64,000 nucleotides of DNA from Cenococcum geophilum 1.58. Its lineage: Eukaryota > Ascomycota > Dothideomycetes > Gloniales > Gloniaceae. Made by a program: the position numbers and the translations under genes. Of this stretch, positions 22,656 through 34,375 are shown piece by piece (the stretch's first letter is position 1; every line of letters starts with the position of its first letter). The notes beneath the pieces are model-generated. The model made no database searches. It was not told the DNA's origin and saw only the letters and a list, made by a program, of their open reading frames with translations. The stretch covers positions 558,001 to 622,000 of the forward strand of contig KV748212.1 of the NCBI GenBank assembly GCA_001692895.1, given 5' to 3'.

Positions 22656-23298
22656 CCCCCTAAATGATACACGTACACCCATACCTCATTTGGTTTGGAT
22701 GCTTCCTCATTAAGTTAGAATATCACGTGCGTTTGACTTGTTTGCGCCTGCATCGCGAAAATCAAAGTGTGCGCCATGACTGCAACACCACGATTAAGTC
22801 CTAATTTCAGTTATAGTATAAGTAGCAGAGTTCAAATCTGGAATGCGCTGCAGGAGCGATTAATTGTAGTGCTTTATAAGGCGTTGCGCGAACTAATTTA
22901 GGTGCTGCCACCTCTGCTTAATATCTGTAAGCTGCCTCTGCGCCCATACCCGCGTCCACGCGCCGGCGCATGCGCCCAGTAGGACTCTAGCCAGTATTTC
23001 GCTTAAATGCTGAGGGCTCTCTACAAGTAAATCTATCAACATAATTAGCAATTGTAGAGCTAGTTATAGAGCCAATTGGCCGACCGCGGTGATGCTCCAC
23101 AATTGTAGGCTCTTGGATGCGAAGTTAAGGCAAATGCAAGGTGTTGATTTGGACGGGCGCGCACTTTGATTTTTGCGATGCAGGCGCAAACAAGTCAAAC
23201 GCACGTGATGTTCTAACTTAGTGAGGAAGCGTCTAAACCAAATGAGGTAAGGGGTGTATGCGTATCAATTAGGGGGTATACGTGTATCATTTAGGGGG
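22656..23298. mobile_element. Non-autonomous element with ~120-bp inverted ends
   Basis: 643 bp. The left end (22656-22775) and right end (23154-23298) are inverted copies: CCCCCTAAATGATACACGTA, ACCTCATTTGGTTT, TCACGTGCGTTTGACTTG and GCGCCTGCATCGC all appear on both sides. The right end has an extra 20-odd bp partial duplication. The inside (22880-23110) resembles 6160-6400 of this window, including the integrase-like text read as ADVKQRQQHL there and a DIKQRWQHL-like text here. The right end also matches 6775-6840. It encodes nothing complete. No target duplication is clear. Confidence 0.72.
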
Positions 23299-24122
23299 TG
23301 TATGAATAGTGGCAGCCAAAGTAAATACTACGGTATCAGGCATAAGTTTCGTTAGCATACGTAGAGCTTGGCAAAAGAATTCCTCTTTCCCATTGGTTAC
23401 CTTAAAAGATCATCATACATCATTGGTGGGATCGCCTGTCTTATCCTTGTCAATAATAGTCCATGTCAGACGGGATGTACAACTAACTGTACATAGTAAT
23501 TGTAGCGAACGGCTGTGGCTGCAGTCGCCCTGGAGAATTAAATCGAAGCAACTTAGAACTAGCCTGGCGTACGCTTCCTCTTTCTCTCTCTTTTACCATG
23601 CAGCACTATCTCTGCAATTGCCGATGAAATTTGGCAATATCGTACAGGTGGAAACCTCACGATATTTAACAAAGATCACAACACTGCGGAGGAAGGTCGA
23701 TCGCGAATAGCAAGGTTGTTGCAGCCAAGCATACGGCTTCGCTACAATTACACCGCCTCTTTACATCTCGTTGTAAGTGCCTACTATGTATTGATCTTGG
23801 CGACTAAACTATCTATTTTAGGCATAATTCTATACAGAAAGGGTATAAATCCGCGCTGTTTGATCGGCACGATCGGCATGGTGGTAATTAAGCGAGATTT
23901 GATGCGCGTACCGAATTTGAAACCTTGCAGCGCTCGCCAAAGGGGGTGGAAGCTGGTCGTGCACAAAGCTGTACTACGCGCCTTTTATCAGCCCGCCTGA
24001 ATGTTACACTATCGAGTGGATACGTCGTACATCATGCATAGATGAAACCTCAATTCTCGTCATAAATCTAGAGCATCCGCCATAAAGCTTCCGCTGGAGG
24101 GCCTCCGTGCGTTGGGTCTTAC
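23299..24122. other. No recognisable gene
   Basis: Two moderately long plus-strand frames (about 23309-23710 and 23716-24000) show no motif I recognise, no signal peptide and no intron-linked continuation. The base composition resembles neither the RIP island nor the intact genes strongly. I treat it as non-coding or as an old repeat. Confidence 0.4.
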
Positions 24123-24264
24123 TATCCCTTTGGCTGGTAGATCCAGTCCCACGGTTATCGATAAGAGCTAGCCAATAGAATCAATGGGATCAACATACGC
24201 GTATTTTTGATTCGGTGTTTGCGCACGGTCCAACTATCGTAGGACGCTACCAGCCGAAGGGATA
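24123..24264. repeat. MITE of the TATCCCTT family
   Basis: 142 bp. It begins TATCCCTTTGGCTGGTAG and ends CTACCAGCCGAAGGGATA, an 18-bp inverted pair with one mismatch. Since TA borders TCCCTT...AAGGGA, a TA target duplication is likely. The interior carries GGTTATCGATAAGAGCTAGC followed by CAATAG, the core shared by the family, and TGCGCACGGTCCAA, shared with 38857-39268. Confidence 0.8.
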
Positions 24265-24602
24265 CAAGGCATTGCTACATAGAGCTTCCCTATCCCTTAA
24301 CCCGTCGATTTGGGTCCGGCAGGCATCGTTCCTGCAGAACGGTATTTTGCAGATACTACAGCCGAATTGAGTCAGTGGTTGAATTCTATATAGAGCACGT
24401 GTAGTCTTGATCCCGGTGTTCGCGCACAGACTCTACCGACCCCGGATATGAAATCTCGTGCAGATCCCTCTGCAGAGCTCCGTAGAGAGAGGGAGAGAGA
24501 GCTCCGTGCAGAGCTCTATGGAGAATCCCGTCTAGAGCCTTGTAAGATTCACGAAAATAATGCGTGAACTTAACAAAATCTACCTCTATTATTATAAAAC
24601 TC

Positions 24603-24908
24603 TATCCCTTAACCCGCTGAGGTGCAACGCTTGGGCCAGTTTCAGGGCCGTGCAGGAATACTGTGTGCAGTTCTCATCATGAACAATGAAACAAGAGCCT
24701 CCTATTGGCCAGGCCTTATCGATAACACTGCGCCCAAAGCAGCGGGTTAAGGGATAACCCTTAACCCGCTGCTTTGGGCGCAGTGTTATCGATAAGGCCT
24801 GGCCAATAGGAGGCTCTTGTTTCATTGTTCATGATGAGAACTGCACACAGTATTCCTGCACGGCCCTGAAACTGGCCCAAGCGTTGCACCTCAGCGGGTT
24901 AAGGGATA
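24603..24908. repeat. Perfect 306-bp palindrome made of two fused MITE units
   Basis: The left arm 24603-24753 and right arm 24758-24908 (151 bp each) are exact reverse complements, separated only by ATAA (24754-24757). One unit, TATCCCTTAACCCGCTG...AAGGGATA, has the family's TTATCGATAA and a CCAAT box (CCTATTGGCC). The two units share the ATA at the centre. Confidence 0.93.
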
Positions 24909-25715
24909 AATTATACCAAGTTAACCCCCCACGTTATAAAGTAGAGTTAATATATATTTAACCACTTAATGAAAAGACGCGTACATACTGTCAAGTGGGG
25001 AGAAATTTGATAGAGGGGGACTTGACAAGCAAAGTGGTGGAACTCTTTACCCGCTCCTAATATCGGTCGATCGAATTAAGGCTTGTCTCTACTAGTTTTT
25101 TGTCACCCAAATCCCCCCTAGATTTCGGTTTGAAAATTTTCCGAATACTTAGTAGGAGCTAGTTTGAACTTGCTGTCGAGTCAAACTTGCTGAAAAGCTC
25201 CCAGCAGATCTGCAAGAGGCCAGGATAAATCCCCAGTCCATAAAGCTATTGGGAGACTTGGGAACCGAGTTGCGCCGCGGCAACAATCTGATCCGCACCT
25301 CAAATCAAAAGCCGTCGTTTTTCTGTTGGGCGAAAGGCTGAGGGCGGGGATATCAAGAGGGGTTCATCAATTCGGGTAATCCACAACGCGTCTTCAACAT
25401 TGTCAATGTAAATAAAGAGTCGGCAATGAGAGCGTGCGGAGTAGGCAATGTCTTGTTTGTGAGTCTAGCGACCCGATTCTAATGTCTAATTTCGGACTGT
25501 ACCAGAAGAGGCCCCGGCCTTCCGAGACTTCCAGGGGCCAGTCCTGGAGATTCTACAACTGCACCACTATCGATAACACCCCAAATCTATCCTGGAATTG
25601 GGGTCTGAGTACCCAAGCCATAACGCCACGCTAAAAGATTATACTGAGAGGAGATCAGAGGCGATTTCCAACTGTTTCTCAGGCCCTAAATATGCTCTAG
25701 AAAGTAACCCCAGTA
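24909..25715. other. Intergenic, no gene seen
   Basis: Non-coding sequence downstream of the alternative oxidase stop. A further ATCGATAA occurs near 25568. No terminal repeats were noticed. Confidence 0.45.
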
Positions 25716-26907
25716 TTAGATCACGTCTTTCCGTTCCCAGCCAACCGGCTTTAAGTGTTCAATTCCCTTTGTCGGGTGTGGCTTCGAAAGGTCCTTGTAC
25801 TTGCTCACGTAGGGATTGGGGTCATTCTTCTGGTTGAGATTTCCGAGAGTATGGTTAACCTCCCTGTGCTTAGCCTCGTCGGCTCTGATATATAGGAGTA
25901 GGTCCCGCATAGTTCTGCTACCTTCAGGCATGTTCCAGTATTTGACGGCAATCTCAGGAGCCATCGTCTTCTCCCACAGTGGAAGTCTTCCAGCCTCTAG
26001 ATCCGCAATCTGTCGAGTGTACGTCAAGACTGCCTCTTCTTCGAGGTAACCAACGAAGCGGTGGCAAGTGCGAGGCGAGATTAAGTATGCAACGAACATG
26101 GCGTTGAAGAACACGCCTTGTGCTCCGAGGACCAGTAGACGCATGAACCAACCTGGTTCGGCCATCTTGAGGAATGTGAGGAGGTGCATGCGTTCGTTGT
26201 AGGATTCTTCAAGAAGAGTCTCAATCCTGACTTTTCATTAGCACTACCACGGAAAAGCGCTTCTAGGCTAGGGGCACTTACCATCCATTATCTCTTTTCA
26301 TTCGTCTCATGCTGTGAAGGTGACGAAGCATCCCAGCAACCATTCCTGGAACTCCTGCAACACTCTCAAGAAAGATGTTTCGAGTCATGTATTTTTTTTC
26401 GTTCATAGCATATTTCTTGGTGGCTGCAGCCGGATCTTTCTTAGATAATGCTACGGCCTTGTCATGTTTGTAGCCGGAGACAAAGTCTAAGCCAAAGCGT
26501 AAAACACGCACAGCAGCTAGCGCCACCCAATCCGACCAGGTTTTAGCTTCGCGGTGTGCTACCGTGACAGCTCTCATCTGCTGTTCCGTGTAACTATTTC
26601 AGGCCATTAGCTAGTATCATTGGGAAGCCATGGGCGAAGCTGACATTGGATGAGGCCAGGCAGGTTGTGTCTCTCTGACATTCTCCGTCTCTGCGAGAGG
26701 AGGGAAGAATTCTTTAATTCGAGGGGTTGGGGTAGTGGAAAAGTTCCGATGAGAGTTGCGAAGCTGAAGCTGATGAACGACGATATAAGCAGGTCTAGTG
26801 CCAATGTTTGTCGGACTAGATAGGCCACTAAAGGCCTTGAGGATTTGGGCAGAAGTCCGCTTGGAGGCAAATGCTCCACAAGATGTTGCCGTTCTTGTCG
26901 GGAGCAT
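25716..26907 (-). CDS. AOX: Mitochondrial alternative oxidase
   Basis: Diiron ubiquinol oxidase of the inner mitochondrial membrane that passes electrons to oxygen without proton pumping. Exons 26907-26645, 26593-26282 and 26226-25716 give about 361 residues. Introns are 51 and 55 bp; the first has a GTCAGC donor and a GCTAAT branch site. The start at 26907 gives a Ser/Thr/Arg-rich targeting peptide; an upstream in-frame ATG (26991) is hydrophobic and less fitting. Conserved blocks: [93 protein letters not shown], and [16 protein letters not shown]. The iron-ligand Glu and His positions of these blocks are present. The gene looks intact. Confidence 0.96.
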
Positions 26908-27891
26908 TGAATGAAGTATGAAGTTGGTATTAGATATAAGTTGAAGTCCGATGGTGGTTAATATGGAGTAAGCAACAAGCTGAGGCAGCAACGGCAGCCT
27001 TTATATTGTTTTCACAGCAGTACTGTCAAAGGCCCGAATTGACCGTGGAGCTTATATCGGAACAGCAAAATAAGCAATGGTGAACGACAGGATGAGTCAT
27101 CTGGATGTCCGGCTTTCATGGGAATAGACCCCATTCCGACCAGAGAACGCGCTGCAACCCGAGACATGCTAGCCACCATCACTTCGTATCGGGATTTGTC
27201 AAGGGCAACGGTGTTTGGAGGACACCGGCTGAAGATTGTGTCATTTGACAAGGTTACATGAGGAACTCTGCGGCTGAAGCTGTCAGAGATGAACAGCCAA
27301 AGAGGATTTGTCGGAGAAAGAAACCAACTTTTGCAGTCAGATGACTGCTGGAGTCTTTGTTCTGACGGCGCTTCCGACTTGTTTTCGTTGACCGTTTCTT
27401 TGCTCCGTCTCGGCGTCTCGGCGTCTCGGCGTCTCGCTTGCACAGAATCCAGCTGCAACTAAGGCCGAATTGAACAACCGGTTGAAATCATTGAAATCAA
27501 CATTCAAGCTGACCATCTGTCTCCCTACGAAGGAGAGCCTATAATATATCCCCTATGTCTACAGATAAAGTCTTGCAGTCATTCTGTTTACCTGTTTGTT
27601 CAATCGGTTTACACGTAGAGGCTATTTGCAGGAGTCCAACAACTCCACTCGGATACTTGGGAATGCAGGCGACCACCGTATAAGATGGCTGGTTCTAGCG
27701 GAAGGCGCACCAGCGAGTCCTCCTACCTACTGTAGCTGTCCAAGGAGTATTTTCTCTGCGTCAGGATTCCTTGTCGAACCCCTTTCTTCCTATTTTGTGT
27801 GAATAAGAACCCTTCTATTTATATTAATTCGAATTCACGAACTGAATATTCCCCTTTCTCTACTCCCTCCATTAACGTCTGAAACCAGAGG
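26908..27891. promoter_or_regulatory. Upstream region of alternative oxidase
   Basis: Presumed promoter side of the alternative oxidase gene; open frames here (e.g. 27458-27012, minus) have no recognisable domain. A short direct triplication GGCGTCTCGGCGTCTCGGCG lies at about 27409-27435. No specific binding site is assigned. Confidence 0.35.
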
Positions 27892-27899
27892 TTAGTAAC

Positions 27900-28385
27900 A
27901 CACCAAGCTAAATAACCAAGGCAATAAGCATGACTTACATGCATCACCGACCAACAGATATTGTTCCTTACGCTTTCTCAGCACGAATGGTACATGTGCA
28001 CCCTTGAACACAATAACAATATATTCCTCTGCAACATGTTGCCGTCCAACATTTATGTACCCTTTCTTTTTAACGATAAGAATAGAGACGGCGCAAGGGA
28101 CTCGGATTTCGAAGCCGTACACTTTCGAGAAATTGCTGTGGTTGGCAAGCTACATCTTTGTCCATTCGGAGGCGCTTGTCTCGCCAATCCTTGATATGAT
28201 CAATCGGGACAAGGAAGGACACACCCTATTCGTATTTAGAAGTTATTGTTCGCCAAAAAGCTTCTCCTGCGTCCCTGCTAGCTGCGTAATTAAGGCGAAC
28301 TTCGTCAAGCACAAGTGCTGCTTCCTCCCACAAGTTGAGCTGGGCATAGAACTTCTGTTGGTCCCTAACCGGGCCCCTTTCTTGT
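27900..28385 (-). pseudogene. HET-domain protein, C-terminal fragment
   Basis: The minus strand encodes the C-terminal half of a heterokaryon-incompatibility-type protein. It reads GEAFWRTITSKYE (about 28270), a TAG stop, then a frame change near 28074, then KKKGYINVGRQ, VIVFKGAHVPFVLR and QYLLVGDAC (about 28080-27935). These match the same positions in the neighbouring HET gene (EEFWRTMTC; VIYILHGSEVPYVLR; SFIVIGECYVHG). A GTAAGT intron donor follows VGDAC. The HET domain itself is missing. It lies just downstream of the larger HET gene in the same orientation, suggesting a decayed tandem duplicate. Confidence 0.62.
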
Positions 28386-28519
28386 GTGGGATTCCGCTGA
28401 AATGGATCCTCCCGGAGACAGCCTGAGGTAATGTTTTAAAACGCAATACAATCTATACCACCACATAATTCAGACCGAATCGGCTTATGACCAAAACAGC
28501 AAGGCTCAGGCCTCAGATT

Positions 28520-30943
28520 TCAGCGAATTTTCAGCATTTGTGGTTTATAATCGCCAAGTGATAAAGCTTCCCCGTGCATTAGACCATGAACGTAACACTC
28601 GCCTATGACAATGAAGGAACCATCACCGGAGGGTCGGAGGACGTAGGGGACTTCGGAACCATGAAGAATATAAATAACGTCTCCGACCGCTGTAGTCTTG
28701 GGGACACAGGCAAGTCTTCCCCTCTGAGTGCGGCTGAATCGCCGCCTTCCCGACCACATGTAAAGAGAAGACTCTATAAGGGCGCCAGTGTTGTGATTAT
28801 CGTTGTACCATTCATGGAACGCTCTAGAAAGGTTAATCAGCTCTTTGGAGCGGACATGACCCGAAGGGTCTCTGTCTATAGTAACATCACATATTCTAGT
28901 CCTTGAGTCCCAGGTTTGCCGGATGTATCGAATTGGAGCTAGTAGTGGATCGATGGTTCGAAAGGAGTGCTCGGGCGTGACGATATCATCCGGCTCACAA
29001 AGACAAAATCTGAGAATTGAAGGAGCTGCCTTCATGAATTCTAGGTACTTGCGAAAGTACTCGGAGTAAATCTTTGGGGCTGGATAGCCGTCGCCGGTTA
29101 GGCTGCAAGTCATGGTTCGCCAAAACTCCTCATAGCGTCTAGCTGCCATTGTGTGTCTTCCTCCAGCTGCTATATTCCAGCACTCCTGAAGCCATTGATT
29201 GATTAATACAATCTGCTCGATAGCGCCTTCATCGATCTGAAACAGCGAGGTTGACTTGATAAATCGAGGCACGGGACCAAGAACGCCGACTGAATCAATT
29301 GCACTGCCTTCAACGTGTAGCACAGTACTGTTATGTGAGAACCATGCCTCTTTCTTGATCGCTCCTGAGGCCGAAAACTTGGTCTTACCACTATAGCGAA
29401 CAAACGGATCAATGTTCTCAACTCGTGTCCAGTCTGGAGCCCAAGAAGGGAGCCGTAGCTGCTCAGATCCGGATGGGGTTGCGCAAGCGAGTGACCTGAG
29501 ACTTCCACACCTAACGATATCCTAGATAGCGAACCGCTTAAACAGCGCCGAGGTAGAAAGTGAGTAATTAAAGTCAACTTCCCAGTCATACAAGTATATA
29601 TCACGGCCCTGTGAAATGCTCATGACGGCAAATACCCTATCCTTGGGGTCAGAACACTCACAGAAGCGTGTCGCAAGCATGACATGAAACAGAGGATCAG
29701 TGAATTCCTGGAATGTAGGACCCCAAAACTGTTGTTTCATCATACGCTGTACTTTCATATCTTCTATGGCAGATACATTGACGCAGACATGGCCGGCGTA
29801 CTGGTCCAGGAATATGGTGGCAAGACCATGACTCTTCAGATCCCAGAGGGCGCTTGAGACAACACTTCACGGTATTTTCTGTCCACCACACAGTACCACA
29901 GCGCATTTTGCGTTCGCTACCTCTTGGATCACCCATAGGCGATGAAACCAAGAACGATGGAGGAGGTTGATGAGCGGCTGCCAGTCAAGTTCTTTCAAAA
30001 TTGCTCCTTCAACTTCTCTTCGGATAACCGGCTCGTTCCAAGCCTTTGACCATTTTACCCGTCTGAAGAGGCGTGGGGTTTCTTGCCGCCAGCTATATTG
30101 CCGCCAGAAGTAGAAACGCAATTTTCTGATAACGTGAAACGCGTCTCCGACATCTTGTGTCTCTTCTCCAAGCCATATGATCACTCTCACAGCTCTGAAA
30201 AAGACATCTCCCATAATACGTACTTGTAGACAGCGCTCTTCAACGTCACTCTGATCGATCCATAGATAATCGATCCATAGAACGCGTACCACTTCTGGCA
30301 ATCGAAGTTGCTTTAGAGCGGAATAGAGATTGGAGCCTACGCTGACACATCCATGAGGGCTACGTATAGTATGTGCTGGGATATCATGGTCCCACGGATA
30401 AGATAGTGCCTCGTATATGGGGCGCCTGCCCTGGAGTGAAATGTGTTCTAGATGATAATAAATTTCTTCGTTGCCTGTCCCAGGATGGAGGAACAGGAGT
30501 CGCACTTCGTGCTTGTAGAGCAGCTCACGGTAGTTCTCAGACCCAGCACCGTCTGATTTGACTGGACCATGTGGAGGAAGCAGCTCGTGCCAGGTCGCAA
30601 TATCGTCAAACTCATATCCGCCGACGTCGTCCAATTCTTCCTCAAACGAGTGCAATGAATGCTTGTAGAGCCCCCTAAACAAGAGGACAATTGGTAAAGA
30701 GAGTAACGACACGTAATATACTCTAGCAACGCAACGCGCCTCAAAGTCGCCGCGCGGTCTTGAATTACTCCTCTCTGTAGATGGGTTGAAATAAGCTCTA
30801 CGAAATATATGCGCTCGATATCCATTCAAGAGATAAGGTCGGTGGGGTATTGTGAAACCTTGCGCAGGCTGCGAAGTTCGGGTCAGCGTCGAGCGAAGGA
30901 TCTTTGATGCGACTTGTGCTAGGCACGGTCGCAAGAGTAACAT
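28520..30943 (-). pseudogene. HET-domain (heterokaryon incompatibility) protein with two in-frame stops
   Basis: One continuous minus-strand frame of 808 codons interrupted by a TGA (about 29869-29867) and a TAG (about 29524-29522). The protein has a hydrophobic segment near residues 75-90 (YYVSLLSLPIVLLF), then the HET domain: YEALSYPWDH, LKQLRLPEVVRVLWIDYLWIDQ, and IMGDVFFRAVRVIIWLGEE. After the TGA the frame goes on without shift (SSALWDLKSHGL, DPKDRVFAVMS), and after the TAG it runs to DYKPQMLKIR. The first stop replaces a Trp expected in 'IPW', the second fits a lost Gln; both are transitions. HET proteins trigger incompatibility cell death in fungi; this allele would be truncated after the HET domain (about 358 residues) unless read through. 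Confidence 0.85.
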
Positions 30944-32816
30944 ATTATGCGTATATAGCAGCTGCTAATTTTGATATTAAAAACCTTGATAATAAATATC
31001 TTTCGAGCAACTAGAGAATTGACGCTCGCTGTCACTGCTATACCTCAGCTCGTTGGCGAGGCTGTATTGCCCTGCTTACGTATAATATACTGTAAACCGG
31101 GGCCAAAGTTACAGCCTTACTTTCTGTCAGGCTACTGAGTAGGCTGGTGGAAAATGATACATGATACTCTGAGGAAGAATCTAAGGGGCTCGGTGGCCCG
31201 AGAAGGTATCTACGCGATAGCCCGCGCGCTGTCACGTGACATATCACGTGACACGCCGCTGACCTCAAAGAGACTGCCCAAGTACATCGGTGAACTAAAA
31301 TTCTAGCCACAGTTCTCATCCATATTCGAAGCACCGGATTTCTTAGTTTTCTAAACGTTGCAACTACGCTTCGCAACCTTGCCATTTGCTGTCCAGCAAA
31401 CAGGTCCTTTCACACCGTATCTTGTCAGTCTCTAGATCCTACAAGAATGTGAATTACCTGTAAGCTGGTATAATTCAAAATTGATCTCTTCGCCGTTATT
31501 CAGCATCACTTGCGATGTCGATGCCTAAGGTTAGTAAATCCAGATCCGTTGAACGGACGATTAGGAATGAGAACTCTGTTTATTAAATGTGGCTCTAGGG
31601 CCTCTATATATACATGAGGTAGGTGTATGCAACAGAGATAGGTGGTAAGACTTATGAGGGTAAGCAGCTGAGTGGTGAGATATACGAGAGTAAGCAGCTG
31701 AAAATAGTAAGCAAGTCCGATTTGGGTCGACAAGATCTTAAGGTATAAGCCTTACGTGGGCGATCGATTTGAAGTAGTGAAATATGCGAGACAATACTCT
31801 CTCGTCACACCAAATCGTGGCTAATAATCAGAACAACTGATTCAATAGTAAGCTTGCTTCCCAACCAACATTGTTCCTTTGCCGAATGCCGCTGATACTG
31901 ATGAGGGTGACGCTGATAAAATCAAGTGACCTCACGTTCTACTCCCTTTCCAATCCCTTCTACTATTACTGGAAAGCATTAGAGCAGAGCTCTTGCAGAG
32001 CATTTGGTAGAGCGTTTAGCAGAGCATTTAGTAGAGCTTTTATAGAGCTACGTATAGGCGTGTAGGGGCGATTAATTGTAGAGACGTTTATAAAGATATT
32101 TATACGGTCGTCTGATTGATTATGTAAGCGTATACGGGCATTTGTATGGGCGATTGATCAGTTAATTAATTATAGACGTTTGTAGAGTTGTATGTAGAGA
32201 CGTTCGCAGAGCTGTTTATAGGCGTCTGATTGATTGTATGCGTATTTGATTAATTGATTGATCGGTTGGCTGATTGATTGTATAAGCAATTATAGAGACT
32301 TTCATACGGGCGTTTAATTGATCGATTCATCTTCGAAGAAAGTCACAACAACCAATGACGTCGAGCTGATGACAAGCGAGCCTAAGCGAGGTGTGCGAAT
32401 GCAGGAGGCAAAAGCCCAGCGGGTGAAAACACCTGCAGTACGGTGTGCACAACTCCTTCGTACGGGCATATTCCCGGTCGCACATCACTTTTATCGATAG
32501 TATGTGAAGGCAAACGCATCTCCACGAGAGCCTTTAGGCGTTCGTTGCCTCCTGCAAAAGTCGCGTCGTTTTGAGGCGTTTAACGCGTGTTCCGGATCAG
32601 CGGCGTCAATTTCCGACACAAGTCTCAAATGTAACTTATGTCTGAGCATAACGACCTTACTATCACCGAAACCCCTTAACAACACCTATGAGATACACGT
32701 CAATAAACACCTCGGATCACCATTTGACAAAGCCCATCTGACATATACTCCCGTATCGAAGCAGTTCCTGCGCCAACGGGCCCTACGGCCTCCACTGTCT
32801 TGTTGCCAAGTCATCA
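30944..32816. other. Repeat-rich intergenic region
   Basis: No supported gene. At about 31600-31720 a CTATATATACATGAGG block recurs near 62712 and could be the promoter end of an old LTR (TATA-box-like on the minus strand). At 31980-32050 an irregular repeat of GAGC(A/G)TTTAG(T/C)AGAGC occurs, followed by TGATTGATTG-type low-complexity sequence up to about 32330. An ATCGATAG lies near 32494. Confidence 0.4.
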
Positions 32817-34375
32817 TGGCCGAAGACACCTCACCCTTTCCCATTGACCGACCGGGTTCTCCTTCACCATGGGTTTCACCCTCTCTCGCAATCTTATCAT
32901 GTCCTCAACTCGACCGGTCGGTGTCGACTGCCTCCTCGGTCTCTTCAGTCTCTGGGAGGTCGTCAAGTTCGCGACTTTCGGACAGCGGCGTCCCGGGGAG
33001 GCGGCGAGGTTACATGCGGCCGCAGGCGACGGTGTTTGCAGACTCGGCAAGACATAGGGAGAGCGTTATGAATCTGGGCACTATCGCACATCTGCAGTAC
33101 TACTTCGCGAGAACTGGTCTGTTGGACGGGAAAGGGGCACAACTGGCGAAGGCTCGGAAAACCAGTGGTACAAGTTGCCCTGGGACTCCGACAACCGAAA
33201 CTCTGAACACTCTATCATACCTCTCGATATCGACTGATAAGGACTCGGCGTATAATGGATCTGGCCTTGCGCTGGACGACGCACATCACGGGGACGGATT
33301 GGTGGAAAGCCCAATCGACCAGGAGGACGCTTCGAGCAGCTGGGAAGACTATCAGGAACCAATGATGCTTCCACCGACTGTCAGTACATACAAAAACACG
33401 CCAGTTTACGTGTCTCCACCCCCAGACATGGTCGTTCTGAGGAGGGAACTCCTAGAGGCCATAGAAGATGCCCTCAAAGTGTTAACGGAACTAGAAAAGG
33501 GACAAGCACCAGGCCTGGAAAAGGATAGTGCTACCGCAGAGTCAGAGTCACAAGGGTGGTACGAGATACAGGGACTACATCTTCTCGATGTTGTTACCTT
33601 GGCTATTCGAGCGGCCAAGAACTACTATACTGCACACGAACACCCTCAACGATTATATTCAATCAAGTCAGAACGGCAGATACGGTCCGAATTGTATCAA
33701 GTTCTAGACGTTCTCAAACGCCTGGCAGCGAGGAATTTTGCCGGTGGAGTTAAGTCGAGTGAACGGGAGAGTATTACATCGTGGGCCCTGAGCATCTGCC
33801 AACTCCTCGAAACGGAAGAAGAGAAAGAACGGCTCGAACAAGAAGAGCGGGAACGGTGGAGCTGGCGTGAGGGTGATTGGAGTGGCAAGGAAAGAGAGCG
33901 AGAACTACTTTTTCTACGGTCCTTTGACCCTAATCCCGAACAGCTGCCCGCGTGGACCGAGCCTTCAGAGGGCGCACAACTCCCAACACCGTTCCTGGAA
34001 GCTCTTCAAAACGGTCTACGCCTGATCCATCTACACAACGAGCTGGTGAAAAAGTCGAGACGGCATTTTGAGGAAATCAAAACCTATCACACGGACACGG
34101 CGAAACCATACCGCTGCGCCGAAAATCTTCGATATTGGATCAAAGCAGCAGAGCTCAGGTGGGACGTGAAGCTCGACGTCGATGTAATGGGTGTGGTCCA
34201 TGGTACGGACGACGCGGCCTGGAGGAAACTCGATCAAGCCTTGTTGGCGTGGAGCAAAGGCGTGAGGGAGGAAATAATATCAGAATGGAAAGAACAGAGG
34301 AAAGCATCACAGAAGAAGACACCGACACTGCGAATCGACGCAGGACTACAACCGGGAGTGAGCAGTATGGCATAG
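32817..34375 (+). CDS. Conserved fungal protein of unknown function
   Basis: Single exon. I start at MAEDTSPFP (32817), giving 519 residues. The frame stays open back to 32504, but the added residues look unlike a conserved N-terminus. Residues 1-80 are Ser/Pro-rich and disordered, with basic GRRRGYMRP. A recognisable block RESVMNLGTIAHLQYYFART follows near residues 85-105. Helical segments come after it (REL..AIEDALKVLTELEKG; SERQIRSELYQVLDVLKRLA). A Glu/Arg-rich helix (EEEKERLEQEERERW) lies around residues 340-355, then a helical C-terminus (YWIKAAELRWDVKLDVDVMG). I believe homologues exist across Pezizomycotina but cannot assign a role. No membrane segment or signal peptide. Confidence 0.8.

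Noticed and set aside
24592-24825. A 77-codon frame across the 24.6-kb palindrome
   Set aside because: It exists only because the two identical MITE arms are read through; no protein motif.
19081-26907. A methanol-utilisation gene cluster
   Set aside because: Only alcohol oxidase is specific for it; no formaldehyde dehydrogenase, dihydroxyacetone synthase or peroxin genes lie nearby.
31590-31810. Solo copia-type LTR at 31.6 kb, paired with 62.7 kb
   Set aside because: Only a short TATATATACATGAGG block is shared; no matching ends or target duplication, so it is mentioned only as a possibility.
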